Counted from the first letter of the stretch, positions 35,775 through 50,700 are shown. The stretch is DNA of 64,000 nt from Anisakis pegreffii (GCA_035041965.1 JAPYMA010000835.1:1-64000), one strand, 5' to 3'. Notes: generated by a model not told the origin, from the letters alone. Program-made: numbers and translations.

Positions 35775-38605
35775 CTATGCTCCAAACTCAGGACAATGCT
35801 GTTTCGTTTCGGGAAATCGCTTATCCATTCTCTGTTTGAATAGCTTCATAGCAGAGTAAAACTGAAATCGTGATCGACGTTGAAGTTTCTTCGTTGCGGG
35901 TGCATCCGCTAGTGTTTTAATGCCTCTGTGCACCATGAACACATCATTGACCAATACAAATGTGTAGTTCTGTCGGCACATCTCCCATCGCTGAAATTCG
36001 TTGATCATTGATATCACGTGTTCTAATGCGTATAGTGAATGTTAGCGATAACTCACTTCGCTTTTTATGGTTGATATTCAACAAATTAATGAATTGTCTC
36101 GCATCGTCGCTCTTTGTTCTACTATATTTCCAAACTGATACTTTTGTTTGCAAACATGAATTAATATAGTTTAATGTATGTCACTGCTGAAAGCGTCGTC
36201 AGTTCGCTGCATACGAATCGGTTCATACTGATGGATCATTTAATTCATTGCATGACCATGAACCATAAACGTATACAACGACGATATGCTAAAATCACAG
36301 AAAACTCACCAGTACTGTGTTATCACGTAACGAGAACGGGAAGTTTTCGTCATGCAATGGAATTGTATTCAACGATACAAATTGCGGTTCCCAATCTCGT
36401 CGTTTGAATCTGAAATCGTAGATGAACTTCGTTCAGATGTATACCTTACCAGCACCTTTAGAGACTTCTACTGAACTTTTTGATGATTACTTCGCAAATA
36501 CGCATACCTTCACATTCACACTTGGTACAGTAGATAAGATAATGGGCAAAATAGAAACTGACGGTAATGTGTGGCTGACAGAAGCTTTGGTCTCGTTGAC
36601 CTGATGATTGAACCACTCAATCAGATTGGGTATTTTGTGTGCAGCTGAAGTGAATTTTGCATGAAATTCCACAGCCATACCACTGAAGAAAAGTTTTCGG
36701 AGTTCGTTCTTTTCGCGTGGCAATCTGAAGCAAATGAATATTTTTGCTGATCACTTCAGATCTATCGCACAAACACTCACATGACATTATTGATGGATTT
36801 TGACTGAAAAATGAGGGAGATGTACACTCATCAAGGTCATTATATCAGCTGAATCGTCGTTCAGATGCAGAAGTACTCAATAGAATTAATGTGACCGGGT
36901 GCTTCGCTTCGTTCTTAAAGCCATCTTGTTTATTCACCTTTTAATTGTTTCGTTCACCTCGAATATTCGGAATACGAGTGCTGTTTTCGGTTTTCTGATC
37001 AGTTCATCATTGGCTAACGCCCGCATTCGACTCTCGAATCCTCGCGATGCAACAAACTCCGAATCAGAAATCAACAAATATTTCGAACGAATCATCTAAA
37101 ACACACTGAATGATCACAATTTCACAGATGATTTCTCTTTCAGATCGCGGTCAGCAATTTGACTGGTTATATTGCAACCAGTGTTTAGTTCATTCTTAAT
37201 TCGAAACTGCGAATAGCTTCAAAAAATTTCGGGCATGCTTCCTAGGTGAATGCGAAGTGTGCGAAATCAACCGTCTAATTGAATGAATCAAGAACAACAT
37301 TTGGTGGAGTTTAATGATAAAATGCTCTCAATGAAAGCACTACATTCCGTTAGGAACACTGTGAACAGGTACCATTCTGGCAACATTCCTCGCTACGTTC
37401 ACCGGATAAAAATTTCTTGTGGACTCATCGCTGAGTGACTTTAACAGGTCCATTGTGCAGCCAGTCTTCGAGCGAAACAATATATGAGTGCTCATCTTAT
37501 CCAGCGCCGCTCCACGCAGTTTCGACAACTGCAATTGCGAAAAATTCTGCGTTATATTCAAATGATTCTCTGCCAACTACTGCTCAACAACTACCAAAAA
37601 TCGAAATTAATCGTTGATGAGATATCGGACCAAACATAACTTTCACTAGCAACAAATATATACTTTCACTGGAGACGCCATCTAAAAGCAAACCTTAGAC
37701 CGAACATTACGAATCCTTGTGAATATCTCAACCGATGGAATGACCACTGCCAATGAAATCGGTCCTTCCCAAGCATCAACCTGAATCACTTCGTTTATTC
37801 GCTCCGATTTTCTGAGCACATAAGATAAGATGAAGCAAGGAAACGTTACGAGTTTGGTTTATTTACAGCGTATTCACAAAGAACAAAATTGATTTCAAAC
37901 TCTCGACAAGACTTTGCTATGTATTGTGCGATGCCTTTTCACTTTTGTAGCGAAGCTGACCTGTTCGGCGAGTTTATCCTCGATGTAGTCAGCACTCATG
38001 TGCAGAACCAATGTGATTCGGTCAAAAATTTCCATTGTGTTCTCTAAGGAACTCTTTGTTATGTACGGTACCACGCAATAGTCGTTGTAGGTGAGGAACC
38101 TGAATTCGAACAAGTCGTTTTCGGCGAGATATGTAATGAATGAGACCAGTTGAAAGTTGCAGCAATGATGCTCTAGCACATTTGCCTCATTCTCATGATG
38201 CATCATTTCTGCAGGGCCTTATTACTATTATATGAGGAGTGAATTGCTGATAATTTTACATTGAGGTGCAATTCTGCATAAATTCGTCTCTTCATAGTGA
38301 AGTAACTAATGGAAGATGATGAATGCATTTAATCTAGCCAGCTCAACAATCAATAATGACCGTCAGTGTCAGCGAACAAGTGCGAATGACAGCAATACTG
38401 CTAACTCGATATCGTCGATAGCATTCGAATTGCAGATCGCTGGTCCATCGAGATTACAAATGATTAGAATCGTTGAAATGGTCAGGAATACGGTCACGAT
38501 AACTGTCAGCAAAGCCTTGGGCATCTCATACGAAAAAGCACCATTTGGACGTTTCATTGAGCGATATTCACTCCACTTATTCACGCCAATCTTCAACGGA
38601 AACAT
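35775..38605 (-). CDS. B4GAT1-like glycosyltransferase (GT49)
   Basis: Eight - strand exons agree in phase: 38605-38406, 38099-37961, 37780-37694, 37528-37373, 37095-36938, 36724-36601, 36426-36310 and 35990-35775, giving 398 residues (vertebrate B4GAT1 is about 415). It is a type II membrane protein: a cytoplasmic head, then the anchor ALLTVIVTVFLTISTILII. Landmarks shared with B4GAT1 in order are WEGPISLAV, NFYPVNVARNVAR, YLLISDSEF, TALVFRIFEV, KNEL, DWEPQFV, and NDVFMVHRGIK followed by FKQRMDKRFPETKQHC. B4GAT1 adds glucuronic acid in Golgi glycan synthesis; the donor here is inferred at family level only. The metal-binding DXD is DSE (residues 205-207). Two later in-frame ATGs could also serve as start. 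The exon 7 acceptor is weak (AACGAAG) and chosen by phase. Confidence 0.86.
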
Positions 38606-41600
38606 GCAATCAGAATATCACTTTCACCTCGATATTTGCATTCCATAAAACTTCACGGCAAAAAGCAATGTCTCAGCTCATTTTCATATGATACAAACTA
38701 TGCTAGTGAATCAAAATTTCACTAGGCTTCGCCGCTTCAATAAATGAAAGAAAGACGGTTGAATCAAAAGGGAATGCGTGATTGCCGTTGAATTTGATGA
38801 GAAAAATTAGTGATGATTAGTGGAGAAATTGAAACAAACAGCAATGTATTATTGTAAATGACTGAATAAACTGCAGGGTGAATGTGTCCATTCAGATATA
38901 TAGAAACATCAGATAAATAAAACAGTTTGCAAGTTCGATAAGTTTTACTGAGTATCAAACCATTTTCGAATTCAGTGATTAATATTTAGCGACTTAATAA
39001 TACTCTTATTACGATATCATCCTCGTTGCTGTTTTGTTCAGCAGCGAATAATGATATGATAAGAAGAAATGAGACAATGGCAGATAGTGATGATTGCTTG
39101 GAAAGCGTATGTTGAATGACGATGATGTTTTAAGATTTCGATTGAATGAGAAAGGATATGAGAGCGAGAGGAGAGTAGAAAGGAGATTTTTATGAGTTGT
39201 GCTGGCGTAAATGAGGCGTGATATGGGACGCATTTGATGATCTATGCATCTTCTGAAACATTTCCCAACAAGCCAGAATACAACATTTCAGATCACCTTT
39301 ACAACGAATAATAATGATTAAATGTGTTGATTGACGGTTATTAAATGCAGCAATTTTCAGTCGCATCTTTTGTGCGAATGTGATTGCGAAAGTACGATCC
39401 GACATACAAAAAGCATATGAACTCGTTACTGGTCACAGGAATATGCATGGAAAAAGTAATGCAGTGTTGGAATGCAGATGTTGGAATGCAGGAATCAATG
39501 CAAATCACTCATTGGAATGCTCTGCTCTCATGTTGAATATCGCTGAAACACGAATTCCAACAGCAAGAAAATAAACTGGTATTGAAGAAGTTCACTGACC
39601 TTGATGATCTAGCACGTTACGGCAACCAGTAAAACTAGCCGAAGCATTCGCTCACCATTAGTTCTACTAATCGTTTACCAGCCAAAATTATTTCGGTATT
39701 TTTAAAATTGCAACATGGTTGAGAAATTAATTTAATAACAACGAAACTGTGATGAGTAAGCTAACAATAAACGATCGGACTGTAAATGGGTCAACGGCAA
39801 CGAATACTCGGACGAGTTCATGAAGAGTTCATGTAAATAATATGTCAAGTATACTCGTTCTGAACAGTATTGCTCCTTCTAAGGACAATCCACTTGTCCC
39901 ATATATCAATTCAAAAGTTCACTGATACCAATATTGTTCGGTGCACATCAAAATCTCACTTAACCGTTCAACAATTAATCGCTTGAAAGTGCAACATGAA
40001 ACCGCAAAAAAACCTTGCAGAAACACATTCTACGTGAGAATTAGGAATATTAACAACTGCATTCAGCGCACCAACAGTAAATGACCAACTGATGAACAGT
40101 AGTATCCAATCCAAGAACAAAGGCAGTAAAGCGAAATATGATTTCAAAATGACGAAAGTTTTTTCGAGTATCGATTAGGAATGCGACAACAAACAGAATG
40201 ATTTAGGGATTCATTCGGATAAGATGCGGATATTAAAAGAAGAAAGTGACGTTCCCCAATCATTAATTTCACTTGATGTTCTCGTTATTTTGGTGGAAAA
40301 TCCTGTCTAGATTACACAACGAAAAGATTCTTCAGAGAAATTTTCACTGAAGGATTCATGATTTTTTTAACGTATTCTCAATGATATACGAAGGAAAGGG
40401 AAATCTTTTTGTTTCTTTTGCAAGACTTTGAAACGATGAGAGTGAATCAATAAGAACAAATCAGGAACACTCCAGTGAATTAATCGGCAAGCAATTGAGC
40501 AATTTTGATGCTAAATTTAGTACCAGTCCATAGTTTACATCAAACGCATTATCCAAAATGAACGCACCAATTCAATGAACATTTGAAACGAGAACGTCAT
40601 CGAGTTCGCGTTCTTGACAACTAACAGAATCGTATACACATTTCAGCGACTATCATCCTAACAAAAAAATCGAAAGTCTTTTCTGAATGTTCTTGAAACT
40701 GAATTTTGTCTTTAATCATCGAGTTCAGTTGGCTTAATATGTACAACTACCAGAAAACTGGAAGCTTCCGAAAGTAACAGAATTTTATGGTAATGCTTAC
40801 AATTTGATATGAATTGATAGAGAACAGTACGAAGCGTGATAACTTAAATAGTGATGCGTGATAACGTTTTACTAACGAATGAATTTCCTGCCTTCAGCAT
40901 TAAATCTACATGATTTGTCCTCTCATTGTAACTCAACATCTTTTGGATTTCAAAAGTCAGCAATTAAGAGTCGATAATCACACCGTCAATGCAGTGCAGC
41001 TAGCGAGCACTATCACCATAACCAAAGAGCGTTAGTTAAACTTCATTGATCAAGATACGGCCTACTGAGGAGTCATGGAGTTGAGAGACCACTGACAACG
41101 ATGTGATCATTGAAAAAATCAGATTTTGAAAAATGAAAAATGGCAGAAATTAAGATTGATCACGTCGAAGCACTGCATGAGACAGATTCTATGCATATAC
41201 CAGCAAATGCCCACAAATGTGTTATGCTGAACGCTTCTGTGATAACGTGTGCGTGTGATCAATAAAGACAGACAAACGTGCACCATTCAATTTATCAGTT
41301 GGCTAGATTGTTCTGAGCCTCAGAAGATCGAATATAATCAGTTTAATCCATCAGATAACGAATGCAAAAAGACTGTTCACTGACGTCGGGTACTGGAAGA
41401 AAATCGAAACTGATATTTTGTATGAGCGAAGCAAGTGAAAATTCGGAGAATATCACTTGAAGACGACACCAAAGAGTGTGGTATGCAAAGTATGTTATCC
41501 ATCAAGGAAAGGTCATAAAGGATGAACGATTTTGCGATCATGTGCAGAAGAAAAAAATTGAACGGAATAAAGGTTGTTGTGATGTGACGATGAACGGATT

Positions 41601-42180
41601 CATCCGTGGTCATCCATTTAAATAATCGTCTATCACAGAGTGCAAAAACACTTCATTTACTCAACGAAATCAAACTGAACAACTGAATGCCATCCGCCAT
41701 TCAACATTATCATTCAACGGTGCTACGAACGAACGACTGTTATTTGGCCTTATGGATCGCGTTAATTTCAATATTTTCTTATATCCTCTCTCCACACCGT
41801 GTTAGTTGGGATATTTATTCATTTGCTGTTCTAGTTGAGTAAATCTCACATGAATTGTGGGGCTAAAAGCCAATCAGCAATCAGCAAAAGCCGCTCTACT
41901 CACTCACGACAACGAACAGGAGCAGCCTAGCGACATCGAAATGGAAGGATGATAATGGTTATACGGATGAAGTGGTAGAAAAATGTTGAAATGAAGTCAT
42001 TCGAGGAGTCGAAAAGGTGAGCATTCAATAAATACCAAGTTTTCATTCTGTGAAAAATAACCGAGCCCTTAACGAACACTGCGTGAATTTCACTTAAGCA
42101 CAAATCATAACCTCATAGCAGTGATGATGTGAAACCGATGTTCAGTCAGTAAAACTCGACGAAATTCGATTGGATTCCTA
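38606..42180. other. Gene-poor region
   Basis: I found no splice-consistent exon series on either strand. A short repetition of ttggaatgcag occurs near 39468-39530. Confidence 0.4.
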
Positions 42181-42183
42181 AAT

Positions 42184-42384
42184 TTGGATTCCGACCGAGC
42201 AATTCCAGAACTGTGTTTCTCGGAGTCTCAAGAAATGAAGTTACTCAAATTCCTGCCAATAATTTCGAAATTCTGTCAAAATACCGATCTTGAAAAGTTG
42301 GTTCAGCTGGGACCACTTGAGTGCATGCGTTACAGTGTTGCACCACCACAAGAGCGCACACTTTATCGTTCTAATAAAGTGTTA
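42184..42384 (+). CDS. Weak candidate exon
   Basis: An open stretch with protein-like composition (AIPELCFSESQEMKLLKFLP, later LEKLVQLGPLECMRY). There is no clear acceptor, no matching neighbour and no recognised family. A small hairpin, taacgtgc/gcacgtta, follows near 42398-42420. Confidence 0.2.
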
Positions 42385-42435
42385 TTTTTTGTTTTGCTAA
42401 CGTGCAATCACGCACGTTATACAATATTCTGCTAG

Positions 42436-43318
42436 ACAATTAGGCAATACGTCACTGATACTCTCTAGAAGAAGAACAGACGATAATAAACACATTTGAG
42501 TTACATCGGATAATATCAACAAAAACACGAGTGCATATCCTCCAGTTATTGCTGGTGCAGTGCTAGATATGTTTCATAATACATTCCTTGTTGCCTGAAC
42601 AATATATGCTCATCACCATGATGCAAGTAAACGTCGACTTGCGACGAGAGAGTCGCATCGTAGACACGTTTGATCGCAATATCCCTTTCAGAAAAGTGTT
42701 GCGCATTCATTTGAAATAGCATACCAAAACATATCTTGCAAGGGATTGTTCATAAATGATATTATTATAAGATGAATTTGTATTCATACGTAGAATCATG
42801 TGGTTTCGATGATAGACTATTGCTGAACTTCAGAACACGATGGAAAAGTGAATTTGAACGGAATCGGAGTCGTCTCTAGTACAGTGCTTCGAGAGATCAT
42901 CTCACAATATTTAGTGTCTTTAAAAATTGTTCACTTGAATCTGATTGTGATCCACTAGTTTTCCATCTCATCAGGGCCCTCTTAGTGAAACTTAACATAT
43001 CAAGGTCAGATACATCCAGCCCCAATTCAATGCAAACGATAATTTCTGTTCAATATCACTGTCATCGCCTCATGTACCCTTCCGCGAACACAGTTTTTTG
43101 CCACTGCAGTACAACAGCACCATTTCATAACGGAAATTAGAAGACTCAAGAATAACTGCAATACTCAATAAATGCTGTTCAATATGTCGTCAGTCGTTAG
43201 TCGGCGATTATCTACATTCTTACGAAATTTTTATGCTAGATTAATCGCTGGAACGCATGTTTTTGACTGCTGATTGTTTGTAAACGTTATGAGAAGAGAT
43301 GAATTTTGTACGGTTTGA
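42436..43318. other. Unassigned spacer
   Basis: Nothing supported. Confidence 0.35.
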
Positions 43319-43320
43319 AC

Positions 43321-43627
43321 CAGTGATTCCCAACATTTTTTCGTCTGCATCTCTTGAAAAACTTTCAGATTCCTCGCATTCCCTACAAGATTCACTCCTT
43401 ATTTTTCATCCACTACAATGAGTGTCTGTAGCGTAGATTAGTGCACACCACCAGATGAAGTTCTAGCCTTTTCAAAAATAAAAACATTAAAGTCCACCCT
43501 CGCTTACTTTATTCACAAGTATGCGTTGAAAGTCTCCTACTTTAACATATAAAAAATGTTACTCGCTCCTCCCGGAATACTATTTTGACATTGCGAAAGG
43601 TGCGAACACCCCTGGTCGAGAAACCTT
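43321..43627. mobile_element. Possible second hAT-like MITE
   Basis: The left end cagtgattcccaac is a good match to hAT-type terminal repeats. A candidate right end near 43610-43627 reads, on the - strand, caaggtttctcgac. Matching target duplications were not found, so the right boundary is uncertain. Confidence 0.35.
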
Positions 43628-43768
43628 GACTTTTAGGTTTGTGCATTTTAAAATTGTGCTATATTCCGAGAAATTTTCGAATGTCAGTATATTCCAAAAT
43701 TTTTGGTTGTATTTTGGCCGAAGAATTCCGAAGCATCTTCGGAATGTCAAAGTTCGGAATTCCAAGAA

Positions 43769-43981
43769 ATGGCGAACTACAAATCAACGGGGTTCTTCTC
43801 ATCCTCACTAAATTACCCTCTGACTGTTTGGTCAGATTCTTCTTTCCTTTGTGCAGAGTACATGCCGACGTGGTACCCTTTCGTGCCAGAAACGTGCTTC
43901 TCGACGAATACTAGTGGCAACTACACATTGTGTGTGGAATTGAAGGCATCAAAAGTTGTTGTTCTGGACAAAACGGAATAA
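43769..43981 (+). CDS. Weak candidate 3' exon
   Basis: An open frame starting MANYKSTGFFSSS, with four Cys and two NxS/T-type sites (CFSTNTSGNYTLC), ends at a stop at 43981. It could be the end of a secreted protein, but overlapping frames are also open here and no upstream exon was found. Just upstream attccgaag/cttcggaat forms a small palindrome. Confidence 0.2.
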   Translation: MANYKSTGFFSSSLNYPLTVWSDSSFLCAEYMPTWYPFVPETCFSTNTSGNYTLCVELKASKVVVLDKTE

Positions 43982-46900
43982 TATTGCATGACATGATTCA
44001 GAGCGGATCATATCACCACACATCATATTGTCCTCAACGTCCGATGAAGTGCATCGTCGTTGTGAGACAAATCCTAGGAAGAATTGAATTATTGCGTTGG
44101 AATACTTGATTGTCAAGGAAGACGTCAGGAAATGCATTAAGGCACTCTCATGTGATTCTTTTTTCATTTTGCAGCAACAGGAGATGTTGTTGAATGTTTA
44201 TTGTATCCAATAAAATTCATACATCATAATTCGATGAAGAGCACTTTGTTTATTTCGCTGAAAGAGTGCTCGCAATCCGGTTTTGCGAACAAAGTAAATA
44301 AATCATTCAGCGATCAACTATTTCAGTTTCATTTTATCTTGCATTTCATCAGTTATTTTAGCGCTGACATGTCTTCTCATTTCATTATTCGTTATTTGTT
44401 AGCAATATAATTATTATACCATTATGACGTTCAAATACGTCATTATTTGTTAGCTCTAGAATTATTAAAACATTTCAGTCAACCTGCTAAATTACTTCCT
44501 ATTCATTATCTCAGCTCAAACGCTCGAAATGTAGCTCGTTGAGCTCTTCTGGTGCCTGCAATCCCTTTCATGAGCGAATACGGTATTGAAAGTCGACTGT
44601 TTCGAGGAATGCAAACAGGAAAATGCCATCGTGGCAATGATATTAACTCACACTGATGTGTTTTCAAAGTATTCTTTCTTTTGGTGAGGATACACGGATG
44701 CAGTGAGACGACTCACAATAAGTGCAAAATTTCCAAAATTCAGGATATCATCCAAATGAAAGTTTCCATCTTAGGGCGCACGAAACGACCGGTGATCTGC
44801 CATCATCAAAGATTGACTTTATTGACCGTTATCTATGAGGATGGTTGAAACATCTTTCTCACATCGCTGCAACCATTATTTTTGCGAAGCACGAATTCTC
44901 GATTCGTGAAGGACTCGATTTTATAAGTCAGCTGGAGCTGAGACCAAAATTTTCGTTAACAGATTGCTTCGATTTACAAACGTTTCTGACTAAAATTGTG
45001 AAACTTTTTGTCATACTTTTTGACAAAATCATCAGGGGACTGCAAGTGGTTAGCAACTAGGTTTCATCAGAACGGTTCTCGATAAGAAACGGCGCTAGCA
45101 AATTATATAGCTATGTTCTAATGTCGCATTCCCAAAGATGCTGAAGGCTGGCTGTACGACGCCTTTTCGAAGCACTGTTTTGGACTTTGCCATAGCAAGC
45201 AATTCTGATACTGATTAAATATCATACTCTCACTTCTCTACTAAACTATGAACTGTGAGAACACTAGATCAGTGAGATTGTTGATTTTTTGTGCTGTCGG
45301 TAGAAACTGAAAGTGGAAAATAATGTATTGATCGGAACAAATCAATCTATTTTACGATGATTAAAATGGAAAAACTTGCTTCAGTTTACCAGCAATTTCG
45401 ATTATGACCGGACTTCAGCACGATTTGCCGCCGTAAACCAATGTTTTACCTTGTTACTGACATTGGGAACTCCTCAACCCTCGGAGGTGGCATATCAGCA
45501 TCATACTGCTGCTGCGTTCAGTTTGCAAAACTTACGTTAATATCCTTCATAAAATCGATAGAACCCATCAGGGATAATGTATTCGGATGATTCTTATCTA
45601 GTGCAACAGCATTTTGTAATTCTCATAAAGTAGAGTCGATTGATTTAAGTGTATAGAAAGTGAAATTTATTGATGTGCAAATGAAGAGGGAAAGAGGGAA
45701 ATAATTGCTAAGGCAGTGAAAAATGATCAACAACGATGAAGGTTAGAGATGACCTTGCATAAAAAATCAAAAACAATGTAAATATCACGATGGAGTCTCA
45801 CGCCTTCTATAAGATCAACAACAAGTCATTCTGTGAATGGTGTAGCCATTTGGAATTTTCGTCGACTCTTTTGCGAGTCAGATTTCTTTATGTATGAGGG
45901 ACGTTTGGCGATTACAACAGTACAATAAAGGTAGAGAGCAATCACAGAATGAAGCAGTTAGTTGGACATTACAGTTGCAGTAGGTGGGTTGACGGATGAC
46001 AATACAATCGGGTAGATGATTGATTGCTTCAAAAGATATGGATTCTGATACTTGCAAATCGAGGGTCTTCGCGAATGAAACAAAACCACAAAGCATGTAC
46101 GCATGCGGGTATCACGAACATCCACAAGAAAAGATTCATGACCACATGAACGTTGCATTGCAAGTATTGAAAGTATATCGCGACCGGCTGAAAGCATTTG
46201 TGCTTAAAGTCGTTGTGATTCTGAGTTAGTTCTTTCTCTTTTATTCAACACGACAACAGCCATGTCAGTGTAAGCTTTTCATGTTCTTGGTGCCAACGAA
46301 AGAATACATATGAGTTTGTATCCAACGTTGCCTTTTGTAAGCAAGTAGGGCCCACATGCGAAAGAGTTACTCTCAACTGTTGTAATTTCAATTCAACCCT
46401 TGCCTGCTCCCTTCATTTTGAGAGTTTCTTGTTGATCTCCGAAATGAAATTTTGGAGAGCGCAATTCTCTGATGCGTTGCGAATTCCTGATTTCGTTTTA
46501 TCACATCAACATAATGATTCATGACTGATTAAACAGTTCTGATTCATGATCAGATGGACCAAAAGCTTGAAACTCCGAAGACTGTTGCGAATTACTACAT
46601 ATGAACAAAACACGACTAACCGGTAAAAAAATGCACAAAAATATGCGCAATGCAATCATGGTGAACCGTTCAAAAATTCAGTTTGAGCAGTTGATATGTC
46701 TAAAAGAAGACAAACTAAATAAAAATAACCCTGGAAACATTATTCTGCACCGGAATAGACTCGATTTGTTCAGTGTTGAAACGTTAGCTGCGACCTACCA
46801 ATGTGTCACAGCGCAAGAACCAGCGTTCCCATCTAGCACTTTTCCTCACACTTTCATTGTTGTTGAAAATCTTATCAGCATCGAATTTTGAATTTGCATT

Positions 46901-47790
46901 ATGATTACTTCTAGACCGTAGCACTTACATGTGAGTCAGCAGGTGTTTTGGTTCATTCAGTGGAACTGATGCAATTCATCGAATAAGAGCTTCCTCGAAG
47001 CGCACGTTACCAACGAGCATACAATCAAACCACTCAATAGCGTAAGAATTCAAAACAGTGAAAATTTGCCGATGGCTCATTCCAATATTCATCATGTATG
47101 CATTAATTTTGCTTTGTTCTCCTTCCACTTTCATTGTCAGCGTTCGCTTGTTTCAAAAGTTGCAATAGTGAAACGGGATTGTTGGGCAGAAAATGAAATT
47201 ATCTGCAAATGAGCAGTTTCCAAAAAATAGTTTATTTGCATTTAGACTACAGTTTCCAAAATCCCGAGTACTTTTAGATGCCGAGATTAAAATTACATTT
47301 TGAGATGGGACTTTAACCCCGGAATCGAGAGACGATCACAAATGGGAGACCAAAGAACGGCAGTGGCAGAAGATGGAGCGAGAGTAATGACGTTACGAAA
47401 CTGTTGTTCATTGCATTCTGCAAAAAACGAAAGCCAAGGTGGCACCATTACGTAATGGTTTGCCCAGTCAAAACCCCTTCGGAATCGAATCGAGATTCAA
47501 ACATCAGGATCCTCGGATTCCCTGCAAATACTAATCTGCACTGAGGTATTTTGTCCTAGTATGACGAAAAAAGTGCGAGTTTTGATAGATCAGATCGTGA
47601 TTTCAGAGGTCGTTATCGAATATGACGAAAGTTTTCGCTGAATCATCTGCATAAAATATCCGAAGGATTAGCGAGAAAACGAATCAATCGGATCTTTGCG
47701 AGCCCTTATAAGTTTACGCAGAGTTACTGAGTTCTGAGCTGATAGTCCTGTTTCCTGAGAAATGTATTTCATGGGCGTGAATCTTCGTAT
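43982..47790. other. Gene-poor region
   Basis: No supported gene. A two-copy direct repeat, ttatttgttagcaatataattatta-like, lies at about 44390-44425 and 44441-44475. Confidence 0.4.
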
Positions 47791-50700
47791 TTGTTCACAA
47801 GTTCAGCTCAAAAACAATACCTGAAGCGGTATTTCGATTGCTCCTCCTCGGTACTTCTAGTAGAATATGATCATGAGCTGGTGTTGCAGTTGCTGACCGA
47901 TATCGCAGTAACCAAATGCCTTGAATACTCATCTACAGATGCTCGTTTCATAACTGCGCAATTCATCACTGCTCATAATGCATTACTATTCAAATACGTG
48001 TACATTTAAATGCTAATGTTTGTATATATTTCCACTTATCAGTGTTGATCATTCAGAAGAGTTTCACTGATAAAACAGCAATTGCTGCTGCATAAGCAAT
48101 TAATTGCAAATATTCTCAATACAGTCAGCTAATAGTGCAATTGAAAATGTTTCTAATATCGAATTTCCGATGTTTTCAGTCTAAAAATAGCACTCATATT
48201 CGTTATCAACAGTAAAGCAAATACAAAGAGCCGCAATTGGGAAATACTTTCATGGTTTCCAGTTTGTTCGTCAGTTTTCTGCTTATTGTCATTGAAAAAG
48301 ATCACTGATTACGGAACAACTTCGTTCGTTCGTTAACTATCACTCAGTCGACCTAATGCAGTGGCTATCACATTCTTGCGCTCTGTGCTCCCTTTTAGCC
48401 GTTGCTAGACTGCACTTTCCTGCCTGTAAAAATCTGCATGACCACTCTCCTCCTCTAACAGTCTGCCATATCTTAACAAGATATCGAAAGAAAACGAAGA
48501 AACCGATCCGCTGATGAAGAAGTTAGTGAGAAAAAATTATCCAGCGATATCAAAGAAATGAATCGCTTCTTTGTGACGAAATAAGCATTCGGAGAGAGAT
48601 ACTAGGCAAGCGTAGAAGAGTTATGAAAAAAAAGGAATCAAAAACGATTCGCCGACGTTCTCATTTGTCCCTGACATCCTCAAATCATCCTCAGGGGAGT
48701 TTCATCATACTGGAACAAACTGAATGCCATTAGAAGATGTATTTCTAACCTGACAGAAAACAGATACTGTATTTTTGCTAACCCCGTCAGTTTGTTCCTT
48801 GTTGAATTCTCCTTGTTAGGATGGAGTTTTCTCCCGTCCTTCTCCCACTAACGCATGTGATCTTAAACCGTTGATCATTGCAATATCAAATGATCGACTG
48901 ATTTTTTTGAAATTGACTATGAAACAGTGGAGAACAGATTTATATCAATTAGCATTAAAAAAATCCATCAATTTTGTACGTAGAACCTTGCAAGGAACAA
49001 AAAGAGTCTGGAGTTCAGCAATGTGAAAGTAGTTCTGAACCGAAAATGGAACGATGTCATGAGCGAACTCAATTAGATTTCCGCAGGCCTCTTTAATTGC
49101 GAATGTCATTAACTCATTTTTTTTCCACTCGGGACATCTCTCTCTCACACACACACAAAGAAAGGAATAAACTATTGTTGTGTAATCAAATAAGTTCATT
49201 TTCATCAGTGATTTTCAACGGCGAGAAACTTCCCACATGAAAGGGATTTGAGAATGTCAGGCGGTGGGACTAGAGAATGTTAGAGGATATTGAATCATTG
49301 TTGATAAATGTTTTTCACGAAGTTTGTTTCCGAAATGCTTCATTGAGCACAGAGAAAAGGTTCATTCGATATAACTGGGAAACGATATGCAGTGAACATC
49401 TTAGCACTGGATCGATTTCTTGATTCTCATCTTTAGTGGTTGCAGGTTCGAATGAGATGACGTAAAGAGCACAAAAATTGTGACCACTTGAGTGATGTGT
49501 GACTTTAGTTTGTCAGTTGGTGTTGTTGTTGAATGGAAGTGATGAAAACTGAATGATGTGATGAGTTCAGTCGGATGAGTTTTGGTATTCGTCAATGAAA
49601 TAATAGAAACGAAATGGAACGGAATGATAACTGAATGTGACAATATTGGAGTATTAATAGAATGATGGAGTGAAGTAAAGAAATGAAAATTACGATTTAT
49701 CATCAATTAGAAACGCTTCGAATACTCCATACCGGCTCACATCAACACTGTAGATGCTACTCGTATTTCTTCATGTTCATCACACCATCAAAACACATCC
49801 AACCAGAAACACGATTGCGAAACGTGAACAAACGAACCAATCAACTGATCAACACCACTAATCGTTCACCCTTATCATTCTCAACAACATCTTCTTTCCC
49901 CAACCCAGCAGAAAAGCATATCACCACCATCATCGCCCTATCACTACTCGCAATCGGTCGTTACTTGGATCGGTATTATGCCAGGTGAGTTCATTTACAC
50001 TACCCTCTTCAATACATTTCTTTTGAATCGTCTGTTAGTTTCTGCTTCAAATACGATCACTCCTTCACCAAATAATTTCTCTTTTTTTGAATCGAAATCC
50101 TCGCTAGTTGACCTGAAATAATAAGTACGGCAAAACAATGATCTGAAGTGCTGACACGTCGTAAAGTACCGTATACTGTGCGTTTATCATCCACATTTGT
50201 TCTATTGTTCGCGGCCCGCATAAGCATTCCCCTGTTTCTCACCGCTGCTTTTAGCAGTCGCATATTTTGAAACATTCCTCAACACTGGCGACAACGAGCT
50301 AATGTTTTTCTAGCGTCACGTTGGAATCTTTCTTAACTACTCTGCGTAGCAATTTGAATATCAAGAATACTCCCGTCTTGTCACAAATGACTGATATTGG
50401 AATTTTATTCAGTTCCATTCCATTCCATTTCATATCCGGTTGAAAATATACTGTTTTTCGTAGAGGTCATCGAGATGTAACATTTTGCGGTATTCAGTTG
50501 CTAACTTTGAAACATTCAACCGCAAAAAGCAGGTGATCGCCAAAAGATATTTCACGTTCAACCGAGATTACATGATTTGAATAAGAGAAAGAGATAATCT
50601 TTACGATAGGCTTAGCGAAATGGCTGGCAAGAAAAGCACTTGGAAAGGATGCACAGAACGGTGTTGGAACAGGCATGACACGAAATCAAGAATCCAGCCG

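Noticed and set aside
37961..38208. Alternative longer exon 2 of the glycosyltransferase starting at 38208
   Set aside because: Its entry phase does not match exon 1; the TTCAG acceptor at 38100 does and gives better agreement with B4GAT1.
38316..38648. 110-codon + strand open frame
   Set aside because: It is the antisense shadow of the transmembrane first exon of the glycosyltransferase, which joins in phase to seven other exons.
49683..49983. Possible DnaJ-like or small membrane protein ending IALSLLAIGRYLDRYYA
   Set aside because: Only one exon with a good donor; no downstream J-domain or other joining exon was found.
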